Origin: Streptococcus mitis | GTDB lineage: Bacteria; Bacillota; Bacilli; Lactobacillales; Streptococcaceae | Length of the DNA: 64,000 nucleotides | Reading direction: 5' to 3' | NCBI RefSeq assembly: GCF_013305725.1 | Contig: NZ_CP047883.1 | Location: 351,001 to 415,000, forward strand | Shown here: piece by piece, positions 9,087 to 18,071 of the stretch | Layout of the letters: each line of letters begins with the position of its first letter | Position numbering within the stretch: position 1 is the stretch's first letter | Program-made: the position numbers and the translations under genes | Notes under the pieces: model-generated | The model's input: only the letters and a program-made list of their open reading frames with translations | Told to the model about the DNA's origin: nothing | Database searches by the model: none

Positions 9087-10151
9087 ATGACAACATTATT
9101 TTCAAAAATCAAAGAAGTAACAGAACTTGCTGCGGTCTCAGGTCATGAAGCACCTGTCCGTGCTTATCTTCGTGAAAAGTTGACACCGCACGTGGATGAA
9201 GTGGTGACAGATGGTTTGGGTGGTATTTTCGGGATTAAACATTCAGAAGCTGCAGATGCACCGCGCGTCTTGGTCGCTTCTCATATGGACGAAGTTGGTT
9301 TTATGGTCAGCGAGATTAAGCCAGACGGTACCTTCCGTGTCGTAGAAATCGGTGGCTGGAACCCCATGGTGGTTAGCAGCCAACGTTTCAAACTCTTGAC
9401 TCGTGATGGTCATGAAATTCCTGTGATTTCAGGATCTGTTCCGCCACATTTGACTCGTGGTAAGGGCGGACCAACCATGCCTGCTATTGCAGATATCGTC
9501 TTTGATGGTGGTTTTGCGGATAAGGCTGAGGCAGAAAGCTTTGGCATCCGTCCTGGCGACACCATTGTTCCAGATAGTTCTGCAATCTTGACAGCCAATG
9601 AAAAAAATATCATCTCAAAAGCTTGGGACAACCGCTACGGTGTTCTTATGGTTAGTGAATTGGCAGAAGCTCTGTCAGGTCAAAAACTCGGAAATGAACT
9701 CTATCTTGGCTCTAACGTCCAAGAAGAGGTTGGTCTCCGTGGTGCTCATACTTCTACAACTAAATTTGACCCAGAAGTTTTCCTAGCAGTTGACTGCTCA
9801 CCAGCAGGTGATGTCTACGGTGGTCAAGGCAAGATTGGGGATGGAACCTTGATTCGTTTCTACGATCCAGGTCACCTGCTTCTCCCAGGTATGAAGGATT
9901 TCCTTTTGACAACGGCTGAAGAAGCTGGTATCAAGTACCAATACTACTGTGGAAAAGGCGGAACAGACGCTGGCGCAGCTCATCTGAAAAATGGTGGTGT
10001 CCCATCTACAACAATCGGTGTTTGCGCTCGTTATATCCATTCTCATCAAACCCTCTACGCTATGGATGACTTCCTAGAAGCTCAAGCTTTCTTGCAAGCC
10101 TTGGTGAAGAAATTGGATCGTTCAACAGTTGACTTGATTAAAAATTATTAA
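9087..10151 (+). CDS. pepA: Glutamyl aminopeptidase, M42 family
   Basis: 354 residues. The M42 metallopeptidase motifs are present: VASHMDEVGFMV (metal-binding H and D), AWDNRYGV, VQEEVGLRGA with catalytic EE, AVDCSPAGD, and GGTDAGAAHLKNGGVPS with HSH near the end. The enzyme removes N-terminal Glu/Asp from peptides in the cytosol, as lactococcal/streptococcal PepA does. A GAAGGA ribosome site precedes the ATG. The next small gene follows after 19 bases, and a TAAAAT box with TG extension lies at 9057-9062. Confidence 0.94.
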   Translation: MTTLFSKIKEVTELAAVSGHEAPVRAYLREKLTPHVDEVVTDGLGGIFGIKHSEAADAPRVLVASHMDEVGFMVSEIKPDGTFRVVEIGGWNPMVVSSQRFKLLTRDGHEIPVISGSVPPHLTRGKGGPTMPAIADIVFDGGFADKAEAESFGIRPGDTIVPDSSAILTANEKNIISKAWDNRYGVLMVSELAEALSGQKLGNELYLGSNVQEEVGLRGAHTSTTKFDPEVFLAVDCSPAGDVYGGQGKIGDGTLIRFYDPGHLLLPGMKDFLLTTAEEAGIKYQYYCGKGGTDAGAAHLKNGGVPSTTIGVCARYIHSHQTLYAMDDFLEAQAFLQALVKKLDRSTVDLIKNY

Positions 10152-10170
10152 ACTTAAGGAGGTGGTAGGG

Positions 10171-10467
10171 ATGGTAGAACCAAACCTAGAAATCCTTGTA
10201 AAAGATCTTTACAATCATGCTCGACATGATTTGAGTGAAGATTTAGTTGCTGCTCTCCTAGAGACTGCTAAAAAACTGCCTTCTACAAATGAGCAATTGC
10301 TGGCAGTTCGTCTCTCAGGCCTGGTCAATCGTGAATTGCTCCTAAATCCCAAACATCCGGCACCTGAGTTGCTCAACTTAGCTCGCTTTATTAAAAGAGA
10401 AGAAGCTAAGTACAGAGGAACCGCAGCTTCTGCGCTTATGTATGGGGAGCTCTTTAAAATGCTTTGA
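10171..10467 (+). CDS. Small helical protein, EntA-type bacteriocin immunity family
   Basis: 98 residues from the ATG at 10171, placed by GGAGG at 10158-10162; an upstream GTG also opens the frame. The all-helical sequence, with ELLLNPKHPAPELLNLARFIKREE, looks like the enterocin-A immunity fold of small cytosolic antiparallel bundles. No bacteriocin gene is adjacent, so the role is inferred from family resemblance only. It is probably cotranscribed with pepA. Its stop lies inside a terminator hairpin. Confidence 0.75.
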   Translation: MVEPNLEILVKDLYNHARHDLSEDLVAALLETAKKLPSTNEQLLAVRLSGLVNRELLLNPKHPAPELLNLARFIKREEAKYRGTAASALMYGELFKML

Positions 10468-10489
10468 TTCCATTGTGAATCAAAGCATT
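10458..10489 (+). terminator. Terminator after the pepA transcript
   Basis: Inverted repeat 10458-10470 / 10477-10489 (13 bp, six-base loop) followed by a T-run. It begins inside the last codons of the immunity-like gene. Confidence 0.85.
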
Positions 10490-10533
10490 TTTCTATATGT
10501 TAGAAAAGCAATTCTAGATTAGGAAAAGAAAAA

Positions 10534-10555
10534 AGCCATCCTATTTAGGATAGCT
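10534..10555 (-). terminator. Terminator of the Na/Pi cotransporter gene
   Basis: Ten-base stem (10534-10543 / 10546-10555, one G-U pair) with a T-run on the minus strand, 10 bases after the cotransporter stop. Confidence 0.8.
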
Positions 10556-10564
10556 TCTTGGTTC

Positions 10565-12196
10565 TTAGATTTGTTCAGCGATGACCTTTTCAGCTAGATT
10601 CATAGCGTGGTCAGATACACGAGTATAGTGGGAAATGATGTCGATAAAGTTGACCCCAGCTTGTGTTGAACACTCGCCCTTGTTGAGGCGTTTGATGTGG
10701 GTCTTTCTGAGAACACGTTCCATATTGTTGATTTCTTTATGGCGTTCAATCAGACTTTGAGCTTTTTCAATATCATTGTTTTCCACGCTGTCAAGGGCAT
10801 CTTTGATAAAGCCAGTGGTCTTTTGATAGATATCAGCTAATTCCTGTAAAGCAGCTTCAGAGAACTCAACGTTTTTACGTTGAAGGTAGTCAGTCAGGTT
10901 GATTAGCGCTTCTGCGTGGTCCCCAATTCGTTCCAAATCGCGGGATGAATCAAGAATGTTGGTGAGCACTTCACTTTCTTTCTGGCTAAGAGCTTCACTT
11001 GAAAGAGTAATAAGGTAACGAGTCAATTTTTCATCAATGGTATTGATGGCTTCTTCTGTCTTGTGGCCTTTTTCAGCAACCTTTTCATTGAGGTTAATGA
11101 TGTAGTTGTATGAAAGGTCAAAGGCTTTAGAAGCATAATTTCCCAAGTGAAGGAGTTCTTTTTTGGCATTTCCGAGAGCGATTGATGGAGCTTGTTTAAT
11201 CAAATGCTCATCAAGATAAAGTGGCTCGTACTTGACAACTTCATCTTCACCAGGGATGAGCTTGGTTACAAAGTAGGCCAAGGCTCCGATGAATGGAAAT
11301 TGGATAATAGTATTTGTGATATTAAAGGTTCCGTGGGCGAAGGCAATGGTCATTTCTGGAGCCAGATTGAGTGTAGATTCAAACCATTGAATCAAGCCAG
11401 TGAAAGGTACAAGGAAGACAATACAGATAACCGTACCAATCACGTTAAAGGCGACATGGGCACCAGCAACACGTTTGGCAGCGATATTGGCTCCAAGAGA
11501 AGCAATAATAGCTGTAATGGTCGTTCCGATATTATCACCAAACAAGACTGGTAGGGCACCTTGTAGATCAATCAAACCACTTGCGTAAAGATTCTGTAGG
11601 ATACCGATAGTTGCGGAAGAAGCTTGAATGAGTAGGGTTAGTCCAGTTCCGACAAAGACACCTAGAATAGGACTCTTACTTAGTTCAACCATATAGTCTC
11701 TAAAGACTTGCAGGTCTTTTAGAGGTTCCATTGCACCGCTCATAAGATTGAGAGCGAAGAAGATACCACCTACACCAAAAATGATACGTCCGATGTTATT
11801 GATAGAGCGATTCTTGGTGAAGAAGAGACAAATCGCTCCGATGAAAAGCATTGGTAAGGCGTAATCTCCTAGCTTAAAACCGATGATAAAGGATGTAACG
11901 GTAGTTCCAATATTGGCACCCATGACAATACCGATAGCTTGACGCAAGGTCAAAAGTCCTGCGCTGACTAGCCCCACTGTAATGACTGTGACCCCAGAAC
12001 TTGACTGAATTAGCGCCGTCATACCGATACCAACTAGCACACCGAAGAACGGATTGCTAGTGTACTTGTCAATGTAAAAACGAAGGCGATCTCCAGCAGC
12101 TTGTTGCAAACCGTCTCCCATGGTCTTGATACTATATAAGAATAGTCCCAGACCACCTAAAAAGTGAAATAAAATTTCCTGCCAATTAATGGACAT
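10565..12196 (-). CDS. Na/Pi cotransporter family protein with PhoU-like tail
   Basis: 543 residues. The N-terminal ~310 residues hold two homologous halves, each with the QSS motif typical of NptA/SLC34 sodium-phosphate cotransporters (MTALIQSSSGVTVITVG and LTLLIQASSATIGILQ). The C-terminal ~220 residues are a helical PhoU-like domain (RDLERIGDHAEALINL, HYTRVSDHAMNLAEKV). It is expected to import phosphate or regulate phosphate flux at the membrane. A ribosome site GGAGG precedes the ATG. It is monocistronic and convergent with the pepA transcript. Confidence 0.92.
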   Translation of the reverse strand: MSINWQEILFHFLGGLGLFLYSIKTMGDGLQQAAGDRLRFYIDKYTSNPFFGVLVGIGMTALIQSSSGVTVITVGLVSAGLLTLRQAIGIVMGANIGTTVTSFIIGFKLGDYALPMLFIGAICLFFTKNRSINNIGRIIFGVGGIFFALNLMSGAMEPLKDLQVFRDYMVELSKSPILGVFVGTGLTLLIQASSATIGILQNLYASGLIDLQGALPVLFGDNIGTTITAIIASLGANIAAKRVAGAHVAFNVIGTVICIVFLVPFTGLIQWFESTLNLAPEMTIAFAHGTFNITNTIIQFPFIGALAYFVTKLIPGEDEVVKYEPLYLDEHLIKQAPSIALGNAKKELLHLGNYASKAFDLSYNYIINLNEKVAEKGHKTEEAINTIDEKLTRYLITLSSEALSQKESEVLTNILDSSRDLERIGDHAEALINLTDYLQRKNVEFSEAALQELADIYQKTTGFIKDALDSVENNDIEKAQSLIERHKEINNMERVLRKTHIKRLNKGECSTQAGVNFIDIISHYTRVSDHAMNLAEKVIAEQI

Positions 12197-12408
12197 TTCT
12201 TTTTCCTCCGAAAAATAATAACGGAATTTCTCCTATTCTATTTTAAAGGATAAAAGTAAATCTAACAAGTGTTTAGATGAAATTTTCCTAAGAAAAGGCA
12301 ACTTTCTTTAAAAATAGTGAGTAAATTTACTTTCCAAGAGTGGGTTTATGGAATTATGTCCAAATTTTACTGATTATTATCCTAGTTATAGTTTTTATGT
12401 TAATTAGA

Positions 12409-12436
12409 TTGACATCGCTTTCGTATAGGATAAAAT
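12409..12436 (+). promoter_or_regulatory. Putative endoD promoter
   Basis: TTGACA (12409-12414), 16 bases, TAAAAT (12431-12436), about 100 bases before the endoD start. The intergenic gap 12197-12533 holds this, the cre-like site and the leader of the divergent cotransporter gene. Confidence 0.6.
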
Positions 12437-12490
12437 GAAGATGATCCTGTTCTGATGGTTGTCATGAGAACAGTTACTTTTTGCAAAAAA

Positions 12491-12504
12491 GTAAAGCGCT
12501 TACT
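12491..12504 (+). promoter_or_regulatory. Candidate cre (CcpA) site in the endoD leader
   Basis: A near-palindrome with core AAAGCGCTT matches catabolite-responsive elements at the central positions. It lies about 55 bases downstream of the proposed -10, where CcpA would block elongation. Catabolite control of a host-glycan endoglycosidase is plausible but inferred. Confidence 0.5.
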
Positions 12505-12533
12505 TTTAACTTTTATTTTAATAGGAGGAAAAG

Positions 12534-15500
12534 ATGAAAGATCTATTCTATGAAAAACGTTGCCGTTACAGCATTCGTAAGTTGTCAATCGGGGCTTGTT
12601 CCTTGATGATCGGTTCAGCTTTGTTTGCGAGTCCAGTCCTCGCCGAACAGCTCTCAGTCTCTGACACAGCAGTAAATACGAGCGCTCAAGCGACAAGTAC
12701 TAATGAGACAACTAATCCAGATACTGCAGCTATCGAAAAACAATTATCGGAAGCAGAGAACAAAGTAGCTGAGCAACCAATTTCAGAAAACACTCCAGCA
12801 ATAACTGATTTGCTTAATGAAAAAGAAGAAGCGAAGCCTGCTCCGATGGATAAAGCTGAAAAACCTGCTCAACCAACTGACAAAGAAGGAGTCAAGCCTG
12901 AGGAAGCTCCTCAAGTGGTTGACAATAAAGCCGATAAACCAAGTCTAGCAGACGTTCCTAAAAATGAAGAAAAGAGTCTCCGACCAAAAGAAATCAAATT
13001 TGATACTTGGGAGGATTTGTTGAAATGGGAACCGGGTGCGCGTGAAGATGATCCCATCAATCGTTCCTCAGTTGAACTAGCCAAGCGCCATAGAGGCCAG
13101 CTGGTAAATGAAAAAGCAAGTAGAAGAGCCAAGGTTCAGGCGCTAGCAAATACCAACTCAAAGGCTAAAGACCACGCTTCTGTTGGTGGAGAAGAATTCA
13201 AGGCCTACGCCTTTGACTACTGGCAATACTTGGATTCAATGGTCTTCTGGGAAGGTCTAGTCCCAACCCCAGATGTCATTGATGCAGGCCACCGCAATGG
13301 AGTTCCCGTTTATGGAACACTTTTCTTCAACTGGTCCAACAGTATTGCTGACCAAGAGAAATTTGTTGCTGCTTTGAAACAAGATGAGGATGGAACCTTC
13401 CCTATTGCACGAAAACTTGTCGACCTTGCTAAGTACTATGGCTTTGATGGGTATTTTATCAACCAAGAAACAACGGGTGAATTAGTAATGCCACTTGGTG
13501 AAAAAATGCGTCAATTCATGCTCTATACAAAAGAATATGCGGCAAAAGTCAACCATCCAATCAAGTATGCTTGGTACGATGCCATGACCTATAAATATGG
13601 TCGTTACCACGAAGATGGTCTAGGTGATTACAACTACCAGTTCATGCAAAAAGAAGATGACAAGGTCCCTGCGGATCAATTCTTTGCCAATTTCAACTGG
13701 AATAAGGAAAAGAATGACCACTCTGTAGAAATAGCAAAATGGCTGGAACGTAGCCAATATGATGTCTTTGCAGGCTTGGAATTGCAACAAGGTGGTTCTT
13801 ATAAGACAAAAGTTAAATGGGATGCCCTCTTAGATGAAAAAGGCAAGTTACGTTTGTCACTTGGACTCTTTGCACCAGATACAATTACCAGTCTAGGAAA
13901 AACAGGTGAAGATTATCATAAAAACGAAGATATCTTCTTCACAGGTTACCAAGGAGATCCGACAGCTCAAAAACCAGCGGACAAAGAGTGGTATGGGATT
14001 GCTAATTTAGTTGCAGACCGCACACCAGCAGTAGGCCGGACCTTCACTACCTCCTTTAATACAGGCCATGGTAGAAAGTGGTTTGTAGACGGAAAGGTTT
14101 CTAAGGATTCTGAGTGGAACTACCGTTCGGTTTCAGGTATCTTGCCAACATGGCGCTGGTGGCAGACTTCAACAGGGGAAAAACTTCGTGCAGAATATGA
14201 TTTTACAGATGCCTACAATGGCGGAAATTCCCTTAAATTCTCAGGTAATGTAGCTGGTAAGACGGACCAGGATGTGAATTTGTATTCTACTAAGTTAGAA
14301 GTAACTGAGAAAACCAAACTTCGTGTTGCCCACAAGGGAGGAAAAGGCTCGAAAGTTTATATGGCCTTCTCTACAACTCCAGACTACAAATTCGATGATG
14401 CAGATGCATGGAAAGAGCTAACCCTTTCTGACAACTGGACAAATGAAGAAATTGACCTTAGCTCACTAGCAGGTAAAACCATCTATGCAGTCAAACTCTT
14501 CTTCGAACATGAAGGGGCTGTGAAAGATTATCAGTTTAACCTAGGTCAATTAACAATTTCAGACAATCACCAAGCACCACAAGCGCCTACAGGCCTTTCT
14601 GTGGTGAAACAATCTCTTAAGAATGCCCAAGAAGCTGAAGCAGTGGTCCAGTTTGCGGGTAATCAAGATGCGGATTTCTATGAAGTCTATGAAAAAGATG
14701 GGGATAACTGGCGTTTGTTGACAGGTTCATCTGCTTCAACCATCTACTTGCCAAGAGTTAGCCGTTCTGCTAATGCGACTGGTACGACGCAAGAATTGAA
14801 AGTTGTTGCAGTTGGTAAAAATGGCCTTCGTTCAGAAGCTGCGACGACATCCTTTAACTGGGGCATGACTGTTCAGGATACGACTCTCCCAAGACCTTTG
14901 GCTGAAAATATTGTTCCAGGAGCAAAGGTTATCGGTAGCACTTTCCCTAATACCGAAGGTGGAGAAGGTATTGAAGGTATGTTGAACGGTACCATTACCA
15001 GTCTTTCAGACAAGTGGTCTTCAGGACAATTGAGCGGTAGTGTTGATATTCGTTTGACCCAACCACGTCGTGTTGTCAGATGGGTAATGGATCATGCGGG
15101 AGCTGGTGGTGAGTCTGTTAACGATGGTTTGATGAACACCAAGGACTTTGATCTTTACTACAAGGATACAGATGGCGAGTGGAAACTAGCTAAGGAAGTC
15201 CGCGGCAACAAAGCACACGTTACGGATATCACTCTTGACAAACCAATCACCGCCCAAGACTGGCGTTTGCATGTCATTACATCTGATAACGGAACACCTT
15301 GGAAGGCCATTCGTATCTACAACTGGAAGATGTACGAAACCTTGGACACAGAAAGTCAAAATATTCCAATGGCTAAGGTAGCTGCTCGTTCGCTTGGAAA
15401 CCACCAAATTCAACTAGGCTTCTCTGATGTTCCGGCAGGCGCAACCATCACCGTTTACGACAAGGCTGATTCACAAACACCAATTGCAACCTTGAAGACT

Positions 15501-17798
15501 GAAACTGGAGGTGACTTGGCAACAGCTCCATTGGGCTTTGACAAGCAACCAACTCTCCTCTACTATCGTACCCAACTACCTGGCAAAGAAATCAGTAACA
15601 CCTTGGCTGTAGCGATTCCACAGGATGAGAGAAAAATTGCTGCGGTTAGCCTGGAAAAAGAACCTAAAAAGACGGTTTACAAAGTAGGAGAAAAACTGGA
15701 CCTCAGAGGCGGAACACTCCGTGTTCAATACGAAGGGGGACGAGCCGACGAGCTGATTAACCTTACTCACTCAGGTGTGACGGTATCTGGATACGATGAT
15801 CATCAAAAAGGGGGACAAAACCTAACACTTCAATACCTTGGTTTACCAGTGTCAGGTGATCTAAAAGTCCAAGTGACAGGACAGGATGAAGGAAAAACAA
15901 AAGAAGTAGCGGGCTTGTATATTACTAAGAAACCAAAAACAGACTATCTAGTAGGAGATCAACTGGATCTCTCTGAAGGTCGCTTTGGTGTTCTCTATGA
16001 TGACGAGACAGAAGAGACTCACAGCTTTACTGATGAAGGTGTTGAAATCACGGGATACGATGCTCAGAAGACTGGACGCCAGACCTTGACCCTGCATTAC
16101 AAGGGGCACACAGCTGAGTTTGATGTCTTGGTTTCTCCAAAGGCTGCAGTTAATGATGAATACCTTAAACAAGAAATCACTGCTGCCCAAGGCCGTCAGT
16201 CAACCCTTTCCTATACCTTCTCAAGTGAGGACAAACAAGCTGTACTAGTAGAGAAACTCAATGCAGCGAAAGCTGTTGCAGAAAACCATGATGCCAGTCA
16301 AGAAGAAGTCAACAAAGCCTTGAATGAATTGAAACAAGCAGGGACAGACTTGGATGGAAATCAACGTTATCAGACAGCTAGAGAAGAATTGGAAGGTTTG
16401 CTCGAATCTATCCGTGAAAAAGATCCTAAAGCTGAGTTGATTGAACAAGCAGAAACTTTGTTGGCTTCAGAGATGCCAACTCCACAAGCTTTTGCGGACA
16501 TGAAAGAAAAGCTGAATAAGAAACTAGCTCCTGCAGAAGAAAGTCATCATGTTGGTAGTATGGATCCAAGTGAAGTAGCCCCAACAGTTGAGGTTCTCCC
16601 TGAACTAGTTGTTGAAACTGAAACAACAGCCTTTGAACGTCAAGAAAGACCAAATTCGGATCTTCTTAAGGGTCAACGTCAACTTGTCCAAAAAGGAGAA
16701 GAAGGTCAAGTTCGTCATTTTGTAGAAGTAGATGGCCAAGGCAATCGTATCCTTCGTACAACAGAAATTCTTAAGGAAGCTGTTCCAGAGATTACCGAAG
16801 TAGGTACAAAAGTTCTATCAAGTAATCAACCAGCAGAAGGAGCAAAAGACCTAGTTTTAGAAACTCCGAAACTAGAAGTTGAAGAGGGCACAGTTTCCTT
16901 CGAACATCAGGAACGACCAAATGCAGCCCTTCTCAAAGGACAACGCCAGCTAGTTCAAGCAGGTGTGGAAGGACAAGTTCGTCATCTAGTAGAAGTAGAT
17001 GCCCAAGGCAATCGTATCCTTCGTACAACAGAAATTCTCAAGGAAGCTGTTCCGGAAATTACCGAAGTGGGAACAAAAGTTCTATCAAGCGACCAACCAG
17101 CTGAGGGAGTAAAAGACCTGGTTCTAGAAACTCCGAAACTAGAAGTTGAAAAAGTTGCAGTATCCTTTGAACGTCAAGAACGTCCAAACTCAGAACTTCT
17201 CAAAGGTCAACGTCGTATTGTGCAAGCTGGAGAAGAAGGACAAGTTCGTCATCTAGTAGAAGTAGATTCCCATGGCAATCGTACCCTTCGTTCGACTGAA
17301 GTTCTCAAGGAAGCTGTTCCAGAGATTACCGAAGTAGGTACAAAAGTTCTATCAAGCAATCAACCAGCTGAGGGAGTAAAAGACCTAGTTCTAGAAACTC
17401 CGAAACTAGAAGTTGAAGAAATTGAAGTATCCTTTGAACGTCAAGAACGTTCAAGCTCAGAACTTCTCAAAGGTCAACGTCGTATTGTGCAAGCTGGAGA
17501 AGAAGGACAAATTCGTCGCTTTGTAGAAGTAGATGCTCAAGGCAAACGCACCCTTCGTACAACAGAAGTTCTCAAGGAAGCTCTTCCGGAAATTGTTGAA
17601 GTTGGAACGAAAGAAGAGCAAGACTCTCAAAAAACAGGTCAAGCTCTTTTAGCAACACCGACAAATGAAAAAGTAGGTAAAGAACTTCCAAATACTGGAG
17701 TAACAAGAGATGCTAGTCTAGTAGCACTAGGACTCCTCGGAGTGATGAGTGGCTATGGCCTACTTGCTGGAAAGAAGAGAGAAAACGAATCGATTTAG
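12534..17798 (+). CDS. endoD: Cell-wall-anchored endo-beta-N-acetylglucosaminidase (GH85)
   Basis: 1754 residues. It has a YSIRK-type signal (YSIRKLSIGACSLMIGS), a low-complexity spacer, then a GH85 catalytic domain at about residues 170-500; GYFINQETTG carries Asn310 and Glu312, the expected catalytic pair. Lectin/discoidin-like modules, two bacterial Ig-like segments and a FIVAR segment (near residue 1240) follow. The C-terminus has four repeats of 89 residues resembling G5 domains and an LPNTG sortase signal with hydrophobic tail. EndoD cuts the chitobiose core of N-glycans once exoglycosidases have trimmed them. The pneumococcal protein is, as I recall, about 100 residues shorter, which would fit one fewer repeat. 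GGAGG precedes the ATG. Confidence 0.94.
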   Translation: MKDLFYEKRCRYSIRKLSIGACSLMIGSALFASPVLAEQLSVSDTAVNTSAQATSTNETTNPDTAAIEKQLSEAENKVAEQPISENTPAITDLLNEKEEAKPAPMDKAEKPAQPTDKEGVKPEEAPQVVDNKADKPSLADVPKNEEKSLRPKEIKFDTWEDLLKWEPGAREDDPINRSSVELAKRHRGQLVNEKASRRAKVQALANTNSKAKDHASVGGEEFKAYAFDYWQYLDSMVFWEGLVPTPDVIDAGHRNGVPVYGTLFFNWSNSIADQEKFVAALKQDEDGTFPIARKLVDLAKYYGFDGYFINQETTGELVMPLGEKMRQFMLYTKEYAAKVNHPIKYAWYDAMTYKYGRYHEDGLGDYNYQFMQKEDDKVPADQFFANFNWNKEKNDHSVEIAKWLERSQYDVFAGLELQQGGSYKTKVKWDALLDEKGKLRLSLGLFAPDTITSLGKTGEDYHKNEDIFFTGYQGDPTAQKPADKEWYGIANLVADRTPAVGRTFTTSFNTGHGRKWFVDGKVSKDSEWNYRSVSGILPTWRWWQTSTGEKLRAEYDFTDAYNGGNSLKFSGNVAGKTDQDVNLYSTKLEVTEKTKLRVAHKGGKGSKVYMAFSTTPDYKFDDADAWKELTLSDNWTNEEIDLSSLAGKTIYAVKLFFEHEGAVKDYQFNLGQLTISDNHQAPQAPTGLSVVKQSLKNAQEAEAVVQFAGNQDADFYEVYEKDGDNWRLLTGSSASTIYLPRVSRSANATGTTQELKVVAVGKNGLRSEAATTSFNWGMTVQDTTLPRPLAENIVPGAKVIGSTFPNTEGGEGIEGMLNGTITSLSDKWSSGQLSGSVDIRLTQPRRVVRWVMDHAGAGGESVNDGLMNTKDFDLYYKDTDGEWKLAKEVRGNKAHVTDITLDKPITAQDWRLHVITSDNGTPWKAIRIYNWKMYETLDTESQNIPMAKVAARSLGNHQIQLGFSDVPAGATITVYDKADSQTPIATLKTETGGDLATAPLGFDKQPTLLYYRTQLPGKEISNTLAVAIPQDERKIAAVSLEKEPKKTVYKVGEKLDLRGGTLRVQYEGGRADELINLTHSGVTVSGYDDHQKGGQNLTLQYLGLPVSGDLKVQVTGQDEGKTKEVAGLYITKKPKTDYLVGDQLDLSEGRFGVLYDDETEETHSFTDEGVEITGYDAQKTGRQTLTLHYKGHTAEFDVLVSPKAAVNDEYLKQEITAAQGRQSTLSYTFSSEDKQAVLVEKLNAAKAVAENHDASQEEVNKALNELKQAGTDLDGNQRYQTAREELEGLLESIREKDPKAELIEQAETLLASEMPTPQAFADMKEKLNKKLAPAEESHHVGSMDPSEVAPTVEVLPELVVETETTAFERQERPNSDLLKGQRQLVQKGEEGQVRHFVEVDGQGNRILRTTEILKEAVPEITEVGTKVLSSNQPAEGAKDLVLETPKLEVEEGTVSFEHQERPNAALLKGQRQLVQAGVEGQVRHLVEVDAQGNRILRTTEILKEAVPEITEVGTKVLSSDQPAEGVKDLVLETPKLEVEKVAVSFERQERPNSELLKGQRRIVQAGEEGQVRHLVEVDSHGNRTLRSTEVLKEAVPEITEVGTKVLSSNQPAEGVKDLVLETPKLEVEEIEVSFERQERSSSELLKGQRRIVQAGEEGQIRRFVEVDAQGKRTLRTTEVLKEALPEIVEVGTKEEQDSQKTGQALLATPTNEKVGKELPNTGVTRDASLVALGLLGVMSGYGLLAGKKRENESI
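16632..17611 (+). repeat. Four tandem G5-like repeats in endoD
   Basis: Unit starts at 16632, 16899, 17166 and 17433 are spaced exactly 267 bases (89 codons). Each begins FE(R/H)QER and contains LLKGQR, G.EGQ.R and LRTTE or LRSTE followed by LKEA.PEI; the fourth is truncated after about 60 residues. High DNA identity makes copy-number change by recombination likely. Confidence 0.9.
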
Positions 17799-17831
17799 GA
17801 TTCTTGCATTTCCTCATAACAACTAAAAACA

Positions 17832-17858
17832 AGGTTTGACTGCAGATTAGTCAAACCT
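17832..17858 (+). terminator. endoD terminator
   Basis: Perfect 10-base stem (17832-17841 / 17849-17858), seven-base loop, then CGTTTT, 33 bases after the stop. The rest of the gap to pgk holds only the pgk promoter. Confidence 0.8.
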
Positions 17859-18029
17859 CGTTTTAACTAGTAAAAATCAGTGGAAGAATGAGATGGCTTA
17901 ACTAGTTTTTCTTGTATTACTTAGTGATTTGGAAAGGTTTTTCTAGTTTTGATTTTCAGAAATGCTAGTTTTCGTTGCAAGAAAGAACTGGAAAAGTTTA
18001 GGGTTTTTCTATCTCTTTTGCTGATTTTG

Positions 18030-18038
18030 TGATATAAT
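18030..18038 (+). promoter_or_regulatory. pgk promoter (extended -10)
   Basis: TATAAT at 18033-18038 with TG at 18030-18031, 33 bases before the pgk ATG and followed by an AGAAGGAG ribosome site. No good -35 box is visible, as is common for extended -10 promoters in pneumococcus. Confidence 0.65.
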
Positions 18039-18071
18039 TAACACGTATAAAAAAAGAAGGAGTCATATCTA

